The notes under the pieces were generated by a model. It ran no database searches. It worked only from the letters and a program-made list of their open reading frames with translations, and was not told the DNA's origin. Positions 48,301 to 62,746 of a DNA stretch of 64,000 nt are shown piece after piece. Numbering within the stretch: the stretch's first letter is position 1; each line of letters starts with the position of its first letter. The translations under genes and the position numbers were made by a program. Source of the stretch: Daucus carota subsp. sativus (taxonomy: Eukaryota > Streptophyta > Magnoliopsida > Apiales > Apiaceae); NCBI RefSeq assembly GCF_001625215.2, contig NC_030385.2:37287598-37351597 (forward strand), written 5' to 3'.

Positions 48301-48909
48301 ACACAAGACCTGCTTTAGAAAATAATCCTGCAATCCAACAATTGTTTTATTTGTATACTTGCAGATAAATTTGTCATACAGTTCTGTTACTGATGTTGGG
48401 CTCTTGACATTAGCGAGCTTAAGCTGTCTGCAAAGCTTAACCATATTACATGTCAAGGGTTTGACCCCAAGTAGATTAAGTGCTGCACTCCTGGCATGTG
48501 GAGGGCTGACAAAAGTGAAGCTCCATGCATCCATCAACTCATTGTTACCACTACCTTTCTTTAGATATCTAGAAGCCCGTGGATGTTCCTTCCAGTGGAG
48601 AGATAAAGAATTCCAGGTATATCTTTCTTTCACTGGCATAACTTTCATTTATCCCCTGACTTTGGTTCCTTGATGAGAAGGTTGACTTGATTGATGGCTC
48701 AAATGATATAAATCCACGTAAAATATTCCAAAGAAATCACTTGTATGCATTTATTGTGGGGCCATGTTCTGTGAATAATGAATTGGAGGACCTATACTCT
48801 ATTTAAAGCGCAAGGACGGTATTAGTAACTTCTGAAACTTTTCGTATATGGTTGACAGGCTGAGCTGGACCCAAAGTGTTGGAAACTAGTACGAGATGAC
48901 ACGGAATAG
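45308..48909 (+). CDS. FBL3: F-box/LRR-repeat protein 3 (FBL3/RAE1-like)
   Basis: Eight exons: 45308-45952, 46339-46464, 46741-46839, 46923-47316, 47400-47529, 47981-48275, 48365-48616 and 48859-48909. They join in phase to 663 residues; I recall the Arabidopsis FBL3 protein as about 665. An F-box sits at residues ~12-60 ([31 protein letters not shown]). About eighteen cysteine-containing LRRs follow (for example [20 protein letters not shown] and [17 protein letters not shown]). The C-terminus is [15 protein letters not shown]-box/LRR proteins are the substrate-binding subunits of SCF ubiquitin ligases. The Arabidopsis orthologue at this syntenic position (At5g01720, RAE1) targets the transcription factor STOP1, which controls aluminium and low-phosphate responses; that is known there and only inferred here. 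No key region is missing. It is convergent with the CASP-like gene. Confidence 0.95.
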
Positions 48910-49545
48910 AAGTTTCTAAGCTTTGGTAAAAGACCAATCCAACTCTTATTTGCTGCACACAGACTACTAAAATGATAGACAGCCAACTTTTTAAGCCCTA
49001 ATCAGCTGAGCTGTTACTGTTGACGTGCCCAAGACAGAAGAAAGGTACAAGGTTCTACATTTTCCAAGTCCTAGGTGAATTGTAGCGATAAGATAAAAAA
49101 CAGAGGAATATTTCTTCTTAGCGGCTTTCATGTAACAGATCCTGTTAAATTTTGGAATGAGTTTTCTTTTCCTATAGCATCTAGGACTAAGCTTTAAATA
49201 TGAGGTGTAAATGGAGCTCGGAAGTATGGCTACTTACATACTCTTAATATGTAATGACTTTGAGTGGAATGAATGATGATGTATGTATGTATAATTTGTT
49301 TTCTTGGTTATAAACATCTTTTGTATAAATGGATTCCTCAGAAGTGTATATACATCCTACATCAATCGATCAAATTAGGCTGTACAAAGCGACATCATGC
49401 AATGTGTATGAGATCAATATATCATATCTGTCAAATATAACAATTGTAGGATACAAGGGAGCTCATACTTGAGAGCATTGTACATAAGACATACAAAGTG
49501 TAGGCAATGTATCTGCCAAAAAGCAGTTGAGAAGAAATGACATGT
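48910..49545. other. Shared 3' flank between FBL3 and the CASP-like gene
   Basis: About 635 bp separate the two convergent stop codons. Both 3' untranslated regions must lie here. No other feature was recognised. Confidence 0.5.
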
Positions 49546-50374
49546 TTAGATATAAGAATAGGTACAGAGTTTGTATCCAGATACAAGGGCTGCAAGTGCA
49601 AGTGCGAAGAATGCCAAGAAAGCCATGCTAATGGCTGAAGATGAGGAGTCTGTGAATATCGTGTCTGATCCTTCTCTCATCCTGTTTGTCAATGGCACTG
49701 CCGCGGATGCTGCTGACATCAACAGGTACGCCATAATCTGCATTTTTATAAGTGAAATGATATCAAAATGTGCTAGCCAGAGTTAAACAACTGCTTCAAC
49801 AAGACGCTACTCGTCTTGAAACGACAAACAAACGTGTATATATTCTATGAACCTGATCACCAATGAAATTAAGGACCACCAGCATTCGAGGAGAAAGATA
49901 TTCTTTCCCAGTACGAAGCTCCTGAACTTGTCTGGCAACTTGTGCTCCTGTATACAGTGTCGACAAGATAGCTATCGCAAGAAGGTACCTGTAATGTACT
50001 TAACAGATCAATACATATGCAACAATCATTCATCCATGTATCTACAATTGATACATATGAGATTGAATAGAGAGGGAGAATTACTGATATTCTTCATAAT
50101 TGTCAAAGTTCTCCCAACCGCCATGTTTATTACAGGCCATGACAAGGAATGAAACCAAAGAAAACAACAAGGCGATTCCTCGTAACGCCCATGACGCTCT
50201 CTTCAACTTATCATCTCTATTCCACTTGTTCACAATCGCCGCCACCCCAAATCCATCATGTACTGCTCTCTGGTTCTCGAGATCAGCAGACACCGGTGCT
50301 GGACCAGCTGCCTGAGCCTGCATCGGTTGCGATGCACCAGCCTTTTCCTGAGGCGCCTCTTCTAAATTCGACAT
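49546..50374 (-). CDS. CASP-like membrane protein (CASPL4 type)
   Basis: Three exons: 50085-50374, 49853-49988 and 49546-49737, in phase, giving 205 residues. The N-terminus is polar (MSNLEEAPQEKAGASQ). Four membrane segments follow. The first is WALRGIALLFSLVSFLVMAC. The second is YLLAIAILSTLYTGAQVARQ. The third is IMAYLLMSAASAAVPLTNRM, which has the conserved family loop. The fourth is AFLAFFALALAALVSGYKL. CASP and CASP-like proteins are four-helix plasma-membrane proteins; CASPs scaffold the Casparian strip, while most CASPLs have no assigned role. The basic first-segment region (WNRDDKLKRASWALR) fits subgroup 4B/4D. The start is the ATG at 50374; the frame extends upstream but with hydrophobic residues unlike the family. 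Confidence 0.88.
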
Positions 50375-51393
50375 CAGCTTGTTGCTCAAACACAATACAC
50401 TCTCATTGATCAAACAAAACACTCCTGGTAAGAATTTATTGATTGCAAGTTTCTTTAGTAAGCAATAATTAAATGCAAATGTGGTGATGATCCTGTAATT
50501 GCAGTTGTAAGCTGGCATGCGTCCAAGGTAACAAATGTTGGTAAATAAATGGTCAGAAAAAAATATCTAAGTGTATATATAGAATTAAATGAGAGGCTCT
50601 GATGCATAATTAGTTGGCTATACGTACTAACTAACTTCGGTTGATGCGGTCATAGGTTGTCTGCCTACCAGTACAATGTTCTATATATAAGTTGAATCAA
50701 GAATTATTAGCTTTTTATAAAAATTATTTACAATCAATTTAACATTAATATTGCATAACTGTCATTGGTAAACAAAATATAGCAAAATTTTGTTTTGTTT
50801 AATTATATTTTAGCCCTCACACTTAGAATTTTCTAGACTACTCAGACCACTTGGATCCTAGATATGATCAAGCATATGTAACAGGAGAGCATAAATTAGT
50901 ATATGTTTGAGAATTTGAGATTATTTGACATAAGTTAGAGATGGGTGTCATATAATCAAAAGCTATAAATAATACAAAGAAATGAGAATTAGCAAAGCAA
51001 ATAGAAATGAGGGAGAGAAATGTATTTACCTTAGAAAGGGGAAGAGAAAAAACAGGAAAGAGATAGGCCATTTTGAAAACAAAGAATTTGTTGTCATGGC
51101 CTATCTGTTACCTAATGAATCTCTCTTTTGACCCTTCAATTTTGATTCCAGTTGCATGATCAACATTTCCATGATCTAAACATAAAGATATAGGTACAAG
51201 ATTTGTATGTTTACTGCTTGTCCATAATTTTGTATTTTTCGAATAGTTGTGATCTTCATTTCTTGTAGCAAGAAATCCTCAAATTAGCTGCCTTTTTTCG
51301 AAAATATTAAATTTTGGCTGGTGAATCCATCTGGGGTCTTATTGTTTTTGAAATTTGTTTTGCTGTCCTCAGACACCAATAAATCTGAGGAAA
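50375..51393. promoter_or_regulatory. Divergent intergenic region between CASP-like and PP2C genes
   Basis: The CASP-like gene (minus) and PP2C gene (plus) are transcribed away from this ~1 kb region, so it holds both promoters. A (ta)-rich tract at 50570-50590 could serve the CASP-like gene. No separate gene is supported. Confidence 0.45.
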
Positions 51394-53279
51394 ATGGGTG
51401 CATGTTGTTCATGTCAAATTGGAGTTGAAAGAGTTGATGGGTACCCGGTTGGGAACCACAAATTGGGAAAAAGAGAGATTCATGGTGACAGTGATGTTGC
51501 CTATGGAGACTATGGGGCAAGAGTGAGGGTAAAAGGGTCCTCTAAATATGTGTCCATGTTTTCTCAACAAGGTACAAAGGGAAATAATCAAGATGCTATG
51601 ACAGTGTGGGAGGTAATGTCACATTATCAATCTCTTTTCATAATGTAGCAATCCATGTGTATTTCTGTATTCACTATATTGTGGAGAAAAGAGGTTCAAG
51701 TTTTAAGGATCTGTCAATAGTCGAGGTTTTTATTAGAGAATGTATGATCAGGACAAATATAATACGGAATATCTATGGCGAATTTTTGATGTTCTTTTTG
51801 ATTTTTTTTCCTTCTCCCAGAACTTTGTAGGTCATAAAGATGCAACATTTTGTGGTGTGTTTGATGGACATGGTCCGGTAGGTCACAAAGTGGCACAGAA
51901 TGTGCGCGATAATTTACCCTCAAAGCTTTCATCAACTTTGAAGCGAACCATAATCAATGATCTTAGCAGCAATAACTCTGATGTTAACGATGTTCAACAT
52001 GATCCTCTCTATAATTCGGTTAAGCAAAGTATAATTCAGTCCTTTAGAGGTATGGATGAGGATCTTGACATTCATGATGTAATTGACACCTTTTCTAGTG
52101 GCACAACAGCAGTGACGGCGCTCAGAAAGGTATGAGTTAGTATCTGCGCAATCCTTAGTGATGAGGTCTAGAGTGCATATATTGGTGAATTTTGTCATTT
52201 ATTTTTTTTGTTTTGAATCTTCCAGGGTAGGCATTTATTGGTTGCAAACTTGGGGGATTCTCGTGCAGTTCTTTGCACAAGAGACAACAAAGATGAAATG
52301 ATCCCTGTCCAACTCACCGTGGACTTGAAACCAAATCTTCCAGGTAGGTTTAGTAACTTCACCTTTTCAATTTGATCAAGAATGAAATACTTATGTCAGA
52401 ATTTCAGATGTTATGCGTTGAGGCAAGTATACTGTTTTCAGGTGAATTTGAGAGAATTACGAAGTGTAATGGTAGAGTTTTTGCAAGGGAAAAGGAATCA
52501 AGTGTGCATCGAGTATGGTTGCCTGATCAAGATACTCCTGGCCTTGCCATGGCAAGGGCTTTCGGAGATTTTTGCTTGAAAGATTTCGGGTTGATATCAG
52601 TTCCTGAAATCTATTACAGAAAGCTCACAGCAAAGGATGAATTCGTGGTCCTTGCAACAGATGGAGTGAGTGTAGCAGTCTTTATAGCTACTTGAGCATG
52701 TCAAATTGATTTAGATAGTATTTTATGTCCAATAATTACTGAAAAGCTAATTTAGAATGTAATGACATGCAGTTGTTCCATTAATAGTCTTCTGATGTTT
52801 TAATCTGTGTTTTGCCTCAGGTATGGGATGTACTATCGAATGAGGATGTAATTCGGATAGTTTCCTCAGCGAGTAAGCGATCCATTGCAGCAAGATTACT
52901 AGTGGCACACGCTGTTCGCGCATGGAGGATCAAATACCCAAGAGCCAAAATTGACGACTGTGCTGCTGTATGCTTGTTCTTCAAACGTGAGGTACCTCAG
53001 TTTACCAGATCTTCGTCGGAGAAGACTCAACTGAGTTTAAATAATTCAGAACTTAGTCCCAATGCTGAACATGGCGACTCGGCGACTGAGGATGGACTTG
53101 AAACTGTATTAGATGTTGAATTGCCAAGAAGAAGGGAACCGAAACCTCGTCATCATCTAGCACCTATTCTTGAAGAAAATTATGCTACTCAGGGTTATTA
53201 TGCTTCTGCAGAAACTCATCAAGATGGCCTCAATCATCGGAGACCAACAAGGGATCATTTCACTGAACAACTGGTTTAG
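51394..53279 (+). CDS. Protein phosphatase 2C (clade E type, P2C65-like), likely N-myristoylated
   Basis: Five exons: 51394-51612, 51821-52129, 52226-52343, 52442-52665 and 52821-53279, in phase, giving 442 residues. The start MGACCSC has Gly2 for myristoylation and Cys for palmitoylation, suggesting membrane anchoring. The frame extends upstream to another ATG-like codon, but MGACC is the family start. PP2C motifs appear in order: TKGNNQDAM, FCGVFDGHGPVG (metal-binding DGH), FSSGTTAV, VANLGDSRAVL, MARAFGDFCLKDFGL, VVLATDGVWDVLSN and KIDDCAAVCLFF. The enzyme removes phosphate from Ser/Thr using Mn/Mg. The acidic C-terminal ~90 residues (SELSPNAEHGDSATEDGLE...) are variable in the family. From memory, P2C65 (At5g01700) lies next to FBL3 in Arabidopsis, as here. 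Convergent with the AKR gene. Confidence 0.95.
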
Positions 53280-53744
53280 TCTCTTTAAATGTGATCAATG
53301 TGGATATGAGTAAACATTAGATTAGTGACACCCATGTCTATGAAGCTAAGAAATGTTGTGTTCTACACCGTTATAGTACCAGAAAAAACACACAGCACCA
53401 GGAGGGCTGCAACAAGGAAAAAGATAATTAGACCTTTTTGAGAATATAAAATCAATCGTTTTTTCCTTTTGTGAAGAACAGTACTGCCTATAATTTCTCC
53501 TCCAGTTCCCTCGATTATCCAAACAATAAAAAGCACAAAACTGTCTAAGAAGAGTACATAGAACATACTCTGTTTATCATTCAACCAGCAAAGTGTTTTT
53601 ACACACAAACGAGTGATACAAAGAGCGAATGACCACATCGACAGCTTTAAAAGTGCTAAGACTTTAATTTTATAAAGCATCATGAAAAAGCTAGGATAGA
53701 ACACTACAGTATTAAACAGCCTGTTCTTCCAGCATGAGAACAGA
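53280..53744. other. Shared 3' flank between PP2C and AKR genes
   Basis: About 465 bp between convergent stop codons. The 134-codon minus-strand frame at 53363-53767 runs through this area and is hydrophobic without a motif; it is taken as untranslated sequence. Confidence 0.5.
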
Positions 53745-56569
<2,825 letters not shown>

Positions 56570-56717
56570 CTACGCTGTTGCATTTGCATGTCTGCCACGT
56601 AACTCCTTCGTGTCACCAATTTGCTTCAGCTCCGTGACACGCTGACACGTTGCTACATCTCTTCTCACATTATTTGATCTAGACCATGTTTGGCGATCCC
56701 GGATTTTAAATTTTTTA

Positions 56718-56937
56718 GGGAAATCTACAAAACTACCTACCTTTTCTTTTATTGTTTTCAAAAATACTACCTTCCAGAATTATTTTTAAAAATACCTTTT
56801 CATAAAAAAAAAAATTCAAAAATACTGTTTGCAACTTTTGCAACCTCATTTGCAACTACAAGCGGCGCCAGCCGTGTTGCAACCTGATTTCGAGTTCCAG
56901 TTTTCAAATGTCATTTTCGACCTCATTTTCGGAATCG

Positions 56938-56969
<32 letters not shown>

Positions 56970-57625
56970 CGATTCCGAAAATGAGGTCGAAAATGACATT
57001 TGAAAACTGGAACTCGAAATCAGGATTTGTAATTGCATATATGGTTGCATATGGTTGTATTCAGTTGCATATGGTTGCATTCAGTTGATTCTATTGTAAT
57101 CTAATGGCCCCGCCAGGGGCACACCAAACATCTGTTGTTACTTACAGTTTTCAGTTGCATTTAGTTGCAACTGAGGTTGCAAAAGTTGCAACTGCAGTTG
57201 CAACCTCATTTGCAACTATATATAATTTTCAGTTGTATTTAGTTGCAACTGAGGTTGCAAATGAAGTTGCAACTGCAGTTGCAAAAGTTGCAACTGCAGT
57301 TGCAACTTCATTTGCAACCCCATTTGCAACTTTTGCAACCTCATTTGCAACTTACAGTTTTCAGTTGAACTAGTTGCAATTGCAGTTGCAACAGTTGCAA
57401 CTTTCCATTTTTATTTGCAACTTTTGCAACCTCATTTGCAACTTTTGCAACCTCATTTGCAACTTTTACGGCTGCGCCGCCCAAGGTTGCAAATGAGGTT
57501 GCAAAAGTTGCAAATTGTATTTTTGAAAAAAAAAATTTATGAAAAGGTATTTTTAAAAACAATGAAAAAGATGGTAGTATTTTTAAAAAACTAATTTTAC
57601 AGATGGGTATTTTTAAAAAGATCCC
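56718..57625. mobile_element. Mutator-type MITE with TTGCAA minisatellite and internal palindrome
   Basis: The 9-mer AATTTTTTA flanks the element exactly (56709-56717 and 57626-57634), as expected for Mutator-like elements. The ends are long inverted repeats beginning GGGA and containing TTTTTAAAAATAC and TACTACC motifs, and further in TTGCAACTTTTGCAACC. The interior from 57110 to 57480 is a minisatellite of GTTGCAAAAGTTGCAACTGCA variants. A perfect palindrome sits at 56883-57024. No transposase is present. The repetitive open frames (VATEVAKVATAVATSFAT-like) are composition artefacts. Confidence 0.85.
56883..57024. repeat. Perfect inverted repeat, arms about 58 bp
   Basis: CCTGATTTCGAGTTCCAGTT... 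at 56883-56940 is the exact reverse complement of 56967-57024, around a (TA)n centre with one C. A transcript would form a long hairpin. Confidence 0.9.
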
Positions 57626-57634
57626 AATTTTTTA

Positions 57635-57998
57635 CTCTTACTTTTAAAATATTTTTATTTAAAATAAAAGAAACTAATTTACCTTTTCGAGCAACTTAGT
57701 TTTTTATATTCTTTAATAATAATTAATTTCATATCAAATAACCAATCTATCAAATTTTATTTTTTTATTTTATTAATCAAATTATCTATAATACAAAATT
57801 ATCCAATCAAGTAATTAAGCTACGGAAGGTATCCACTTATTAATAAGTAACATGCAAAATAAATTATCTTGAACTCAATTAAACGAACATCTAGGAGATC
57901 CAAGTTTTTTTCCTCCGACCGAATCAACGAACTCGTCAAATTAAATGAGTTCATCTAGTTCTAAGTTCCGCATATGCCTGAATTAACGAGCAAACCAG
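57635..57998. other. AT-rich intergenic DNA
   Basis: Nothing recognised. A short ACGAGT/CTCGTC-containing stretch near 57890-57990 is faintly similar to the element at 25.5 kb. Confidence 0.35.
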
Positions 57999-58100
57999 CC
58001 TCTTCATTTGAATAATTTCCATTACAGTTTTATTTCAGCAGCTCTCTGGCCTCTTCATTTGAATAATTTCTCGGACAGTTTTATTTCAGCAGCTCCTCTG
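57999..58100. repeat. 51-bp tandem duplication
   Basis: CCTCTTCATTTGAATAATTT... at 57999-58049 is repeated at 58050-58100 with a few changes (CCATTACAG versus CTCGGACAG). Confidence 0.75.
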
Positions 58101-59509
58101 GTGAGACATAAAATTCAAGTATTGGTACACTTTGGGAAGAGGAATCACAAACGTAAAGGCAACAACAATGAGTACAGTAGTCACCAGTATTTCACATACA
58201 GTGGTCACCAAAATTATGCGTACAATCAAGCCAAAGATTTTAAACAAGTACTTTGCTCTCCAAAATTAAATATGTATGTGTACACATAAATCATAATTAT
58301 TTAAAGTTAAAATCATACCAAACAAAACATATCATACGTGCATCGTACACGACGGAACAGCCCTATGCTTGTACAGTTTATACAGTACTAGTATAACAAG
58401 TAGTACTGCACCTGTCATTCTTGTTTCACACTTCAAGTTATTCGTACGCTTGCCCATTCTCATCATCTTTTTCGTTGTCTTTGTTTTTTATATGATGCAT
58501 CCATCTCCATCAACAATATTTTTCTGTGCACAGCCAATAAGAATCTCATGTTCAAATCCTTTCTCATGAGGCTCACCCATAGCTCTTATCTGCTGTTTCA
58601 ATATTTCCATGAAATCGATAATTGAAAACCTACGAATTCACTGGTTATCGGAGATTTTTTGGATAAATCAAATTTTTTTAGTCAAAATAGAGAGTGTAGT
58701 TAGATGAAATTTTTTTAATAAATCAAGAATGTTTAGAAGACTGATTGATATATAAAAATAAGGACTTTTTTCCTATAAATAGAAATAAAGAACTATTTAA
58801 AGATAATAATAATAATACATTCTAATATTTCTTGTAATAATGTGTTCTCGCACACATGTAACATGACACAAGGTGTAATCATTTTAACAAGACAAGGAGT
58901 GCTCGTTCCTCAAGAATGAATGGCAAAGTAAAAAGGGAAAGGTCATGTTCAAATACCATCATGTCTGATTTCCCTACACAAGACTTTTGGCAAAAGTTGC
59001 CGCAAAGAAACTGATCAAATCTCCACAATTATTTGACAACACAGCCTCTATTCATGATCAATAACAACCTTCCAAAACCCAACCCAGCCTCCAGTCAATT
59101 TTATCATCTCACACTTTCCTTTTCTCTCTTTTTTCCATATCCCAAAAAAAGCAAGCTCTACACCTCTTTATCGTGCATACAGTTGTGTAGACAATTCTAT
59201 GTAGACATACATGTGACTCTTTTTTCCTTCACCAGAACATTACTTGAGTGAGCATAAAAAATGAGAACAAAAACAATCCAAATTTGATCCACTTCTTTTC
59301 ATAATACAACACATTAGCTTTACTAATAAGATCACAACAAGTTATTCATTACATTTTAGTATCACAAGGCCACAACTCAAGTGTAGCAATAGAGGTAAGA
59401 GTAAGAAATATTATACCAACACATACATATAACTTGAGACTCTTCAAAATTAGGGGGCAAACTAATACTTAGACGAAATGACCAGGTTAAGATATAGTCA
59501 ATCCAAACA
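58101..59509. other. Intergenic region 3' of the patellin gene
   Basis: Small frames at 58008-58289, 58369-58569 and 59033-59251 have no recognisable motif. The last ~200 bases are probably 3' untranslated sequence of the patellin gene. Confidence 0.4.
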
Positions 59510-61542
59510 TTAAAATGCAGAGGTAGATTTTCGGACAATGTATCGATAGGCAGCAACCTTCTTCTTGCGAGAGGATGTGTTGTCGACCGACAACACCATT
59601 TTTCCGGCTTCTTTTGCTGTGTACAAGTTGTGCACAGCCTCCTCAGCAGCAGCTATCTTCCTGGGCTTCTCAACAGCAATGGTGTAGCCTCCTTCAGCAA
59701 TGGGTACAAACTCGGCACAGTATTCTAGTTCCCAACCTCCCACCACAATGTCCCATGTTATAGTTGCACCAGCCTTTTATATACATACCAGAATCAGAAC
59801 ACAATATGTAGACACTACAATGCAGTTTATATATACGAAAGCTTTTAACAAGTCACTATATAGAAATCAGTAAGAAACCAGACCATGCATGCTGCATCAA
59901 TAACTTGTAACAAGCCACTGTATAAAAAATGGTAAGAAACCAATTGTAAGGAAATGAATACCAAAGAAGTGATTGAGATGGTAATTCCCCCCAAACCAAA
60001 TTTTACTACATAACAATAGTTCTGCATTCTTTAACTTTGTTTGTGTGTATATGTGGTCCTTTATAATTATTACATATCATTTCTATGTTGCAATACTTTC
60101 ATTGCAGTTCAAATTTACACAGATTACTAGTCAATAAAGAAATTATGCTTTACTCTGTAGCAGATTAAAGAACATAGTGATTAATGAATAGCAGCGTGAT
60201 CAAGAAATTCCTTATGGGCTAACAGATAACTTTAGACTTTAGAGGTGTGCAAACTTTAAGCAAGAAAGTGAGAGCTAACAAATTTAAATTAATGACCTCA
60301 ATTCCCTCTATTTGAATGTTCACTTTCTCTCCTCCTTTCACAGTAAACTCAGATGCTGGTTTTGAAGGACCATTCTCCGATCCACCGAGTCGACTCAGTC
60401 CTCCGTATTGAACCGGAATATTCTCTGGCCTAATGAACCTGAACAGCAAATCCCCAGTTAAATTGGCCCAAAATTAGCTTATACATTTAAGGGTAACAGT
60501 CTACAGATTTACAAGCAACATTAAAGATTCAGTAACCAAAAACATAACAGATCAAAAGCTTACTTGTAAAGAGTCTCTGCAACATTTCCTTCCTTAGAGA
60601 TTACAAACTTGCTCTTAGTTCTCTGAGTTAAAAATGGACTAAACACAGAATACAACACACTGAAGTACCATGGCACATTGATAAATATCTGAAAAATCAT
60701 ACAGCATTTCAGTTTAAAATAAGTGAAAATCCCAGATCAACAAAATCATCAATCAAAACACACCCAAACAGATATTAATTACACATCAATTAAGCAAAAA
60801 AATTGAGTACCTTTCTAGCAACCATTTCAGGATAATTATCTTGAAAAAGAGAAAGAATGTGATTAGAAGCCACCCTTAGCTCTCTTTTAGGCATGTCTTT
60901 AAGATCAGTGACTTGAATTATAGAGTTAATCCCACCAGGCTTGAAATGCAGCAACTTGATCCCTCTTTCAAGAACTTGAACCCTCCACCTCAAAAACTTC
61001 TCCAACTTGAAATCATCTCCAAAGGTTTTTTCATACATTTCTTTGTCTTTAAAAACCCCATAAGCATTATAACAAACAGGATGGCCTTCTTTATCATACC
61101 CATTCATGTAAGCAACCACCCCTTCAAGCTCTTTAAAGCCCAAGTCTTGTTCAACTATCCCATCTGCCTCAAAATCTTTCCTCCATTCCAAACATTTTAG
61201 TAACATTTGGAGTGAGTCTTGAACTCTAAAATCTCTAGCTCTCAAGAACTTGAGGAGAATCACATCAGCCTTTTCATCACCACTTAAGAGTGAAATACCC
61301 CACATTGAAACTGCCTCATGAGAGGCCTTGAGCTTCTCTTTAAGCTCTTGAAGTGACTTTTTCTCTGAGGGCTTTAAGTGAGTGAGGAAGTAAGTGTCTT
61401 CTTTAAAGGAAGGTGATCTCAGTGTAGTTGCTTCCATAAAAGAAGCAACGAGGCTTTTCTTGAAGGGCTTTGGGGAAGCTTCGGAGAGTGGGGTTTGGAG
61501 GGTTGGTAGAAATGGTGAAGATGAGGACTCCATTTGTGACAT
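59510..61542 (-). CDS. PATL6: Patellin-6-like SEC14-GOLD protein
   Basis: Four exons: 60811-61542, 60564-60688, 60297-60438 and 59510-59773, in phase, giving 420 residues. The N-terminal ~75 residues are Ser/Pro-rich and end in KSLQELKEKLKAS. A CRAL-TRIO N-terminal helix region follows (ADVILLKFLRARDFRVQDSL). The SEC14 lipid-binding domain carries EGHPVCYNAYGVFKDKEMY, FKPGGINSIIQVTDLKDMP, DNYPEMVARKIFINVPWYFS and NIPVQYGGLSR. A GOLD domain closes the protein (EFTVKGGEKVNIQIEGIEAG, TWDIVVGGWELEYCAEFVP), ending VAAYRYIVRKS. Patellins bind phosphoinositides and work at membranes in cell-plate formation, auxin carrier placement and virus movement; PATL6 is the short-N-terminus type. The Arabidopsis PATL6 locus neighbours SDR2 and a saposin gene (from memory), matching families in this window. 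The first ATG (MSQMESSSS) is chosen; Met4 is an alternative. Confidence 0.94.
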
Positions 61543-61904
61543 TTTTGAGAAATGTTGTGCAAGAGATCAGAAGTTTGGATGCAGAGAGTGGCTAAAAGGG
61601 TAGGCTAGGCTAGGTGAGATGAAACAAAAAGAGAGGCTTTGATATGGACTGAAGAATGGGATGAGAGTAACAGAAGAAACATTGACAAAAGTGCAGAGAG
61701 AGAGAGGAGAGAAAAGAAGGGAGAGGAGAATGGGGACTTGTTGTTGTACTTAATTACAGTATTTTCTTGGAGGTTGAGGTGACATGATTATTGATTACTG
61801 TGTATAGTCTAGCACTAGCTTCTCTGTAGCTATAGCCGCGAAACCAGTTTCAAACCTGCTTTCTGTGACACTATTATACTCACCCCTCTCGCCAATTATG
61901 GGGC
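61543..61904 (-). promoter_or_regulatory. Patellin 5' leader and promoter region
   Basis: On the minus strand this is CT-rich (ctctctctctgcacttttgt near 61690-61715), typical of a plant 5' leader. A TATA box could not be fixed with confidence. Confidence 0.4.
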
Positions 61905-61909
61905 CGTTT

Positions 61910-62146
61910 GGCTGAGCTTAAAATAAGTGCTTTTTGCTTAATATAAAAAAGTGAAGTAGAAGTCAGAAGCAAGTTAAGACTTATAAGTGATTAAACTGTT
62001 CGGGAAATAAGCAGAAGTCCTGAAACAAAAGCTAGCAATCCTAACTTCTTTTAAGTGCTTCTTAACTTTTTAAACAAACGGTACAAATAAGTGCTTATAA
62101 TTTATAAGCCCAGAAGTCGACTTATATGGGGCAACCAAACACCACC
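61910..62146. mobile_element. Diverged MITE with GGGGCCGTTTGG / CCAAACACCACC ends
   Basis: The left end GGGGCCGTTTGGCTGAGCTT is loosely inverted at the right end (GGGGCAACCAAACACCACC). The AAGTGCTTTTTGCTTA and AAGTAGAAGTCAGAAGC interior is a common plant MITE theme. The ends are diverged and no target duplication is clear. A one-ended relative starts at about 62683. Confidence 0.45.
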
Positions 62147-62746
62147 TATATAAGCCCGGCTTGAGTTACGGTTTATGAAAGTAACGTGATTTATGGTTCT
62201 TCGGTTTAACGTTATTTGTATTTTGGGTTCATAATTTCCAATTTTTTATTTTGATAATTTTGATTTATTAATAATTTATGATTTTATTAAAAAATAATCA
62301 TAATTTGATTAATAGATAATTTATGTTTTTGAGTAATTTTTATAAAAAAAAATTAAAAAAATTTAGTCAATGAAAAATATCTCAAATTAATATTGGCTTA
62401 GGTCAATTTCTGATTTTCTGGTTTATATATGACTTTGAGTCGGCTTTTGATTTACTAAAAAAAACATATTTTGCCAAGTTGAAAACAGTTTTAATAACCT
62501 GTTTAGCAAAATACATTAATAGTTTTTCTAAACGTTACATATTATTGTAATTTTGGTGGATAAGAATGTTAGGCAGGTGTTTAATATTTATTATATTAAA
62601 TAAATCAAGATTTATTTCATAGAACAGTAGAATTTCGTTCATTTCTTTTCGAAGATTATCACTTATTTCCGAAAAATAAAGGGAGCCGTTTGGGTGAGTT
62701 TAAAATTAGTGTTTTTTGCTTAAAATCAATCATCAATCAATATACT
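62147..62746. other. AT-rich intergenic DNA with a MITE end
   Basis: No gene. From 62683 (GGAGCCGTTTGGGTGAG...) a MITE terminus is cut off at about 62727, where the tandem-repeat block begins. Confidence 0.4.

Noticed and set aside
57104-57562. Open frames with VAT/FAT/KVAN repeats
   Set aside because: Translation of the TTGCAA minisatellite, open in both directions. Not a protein gene.
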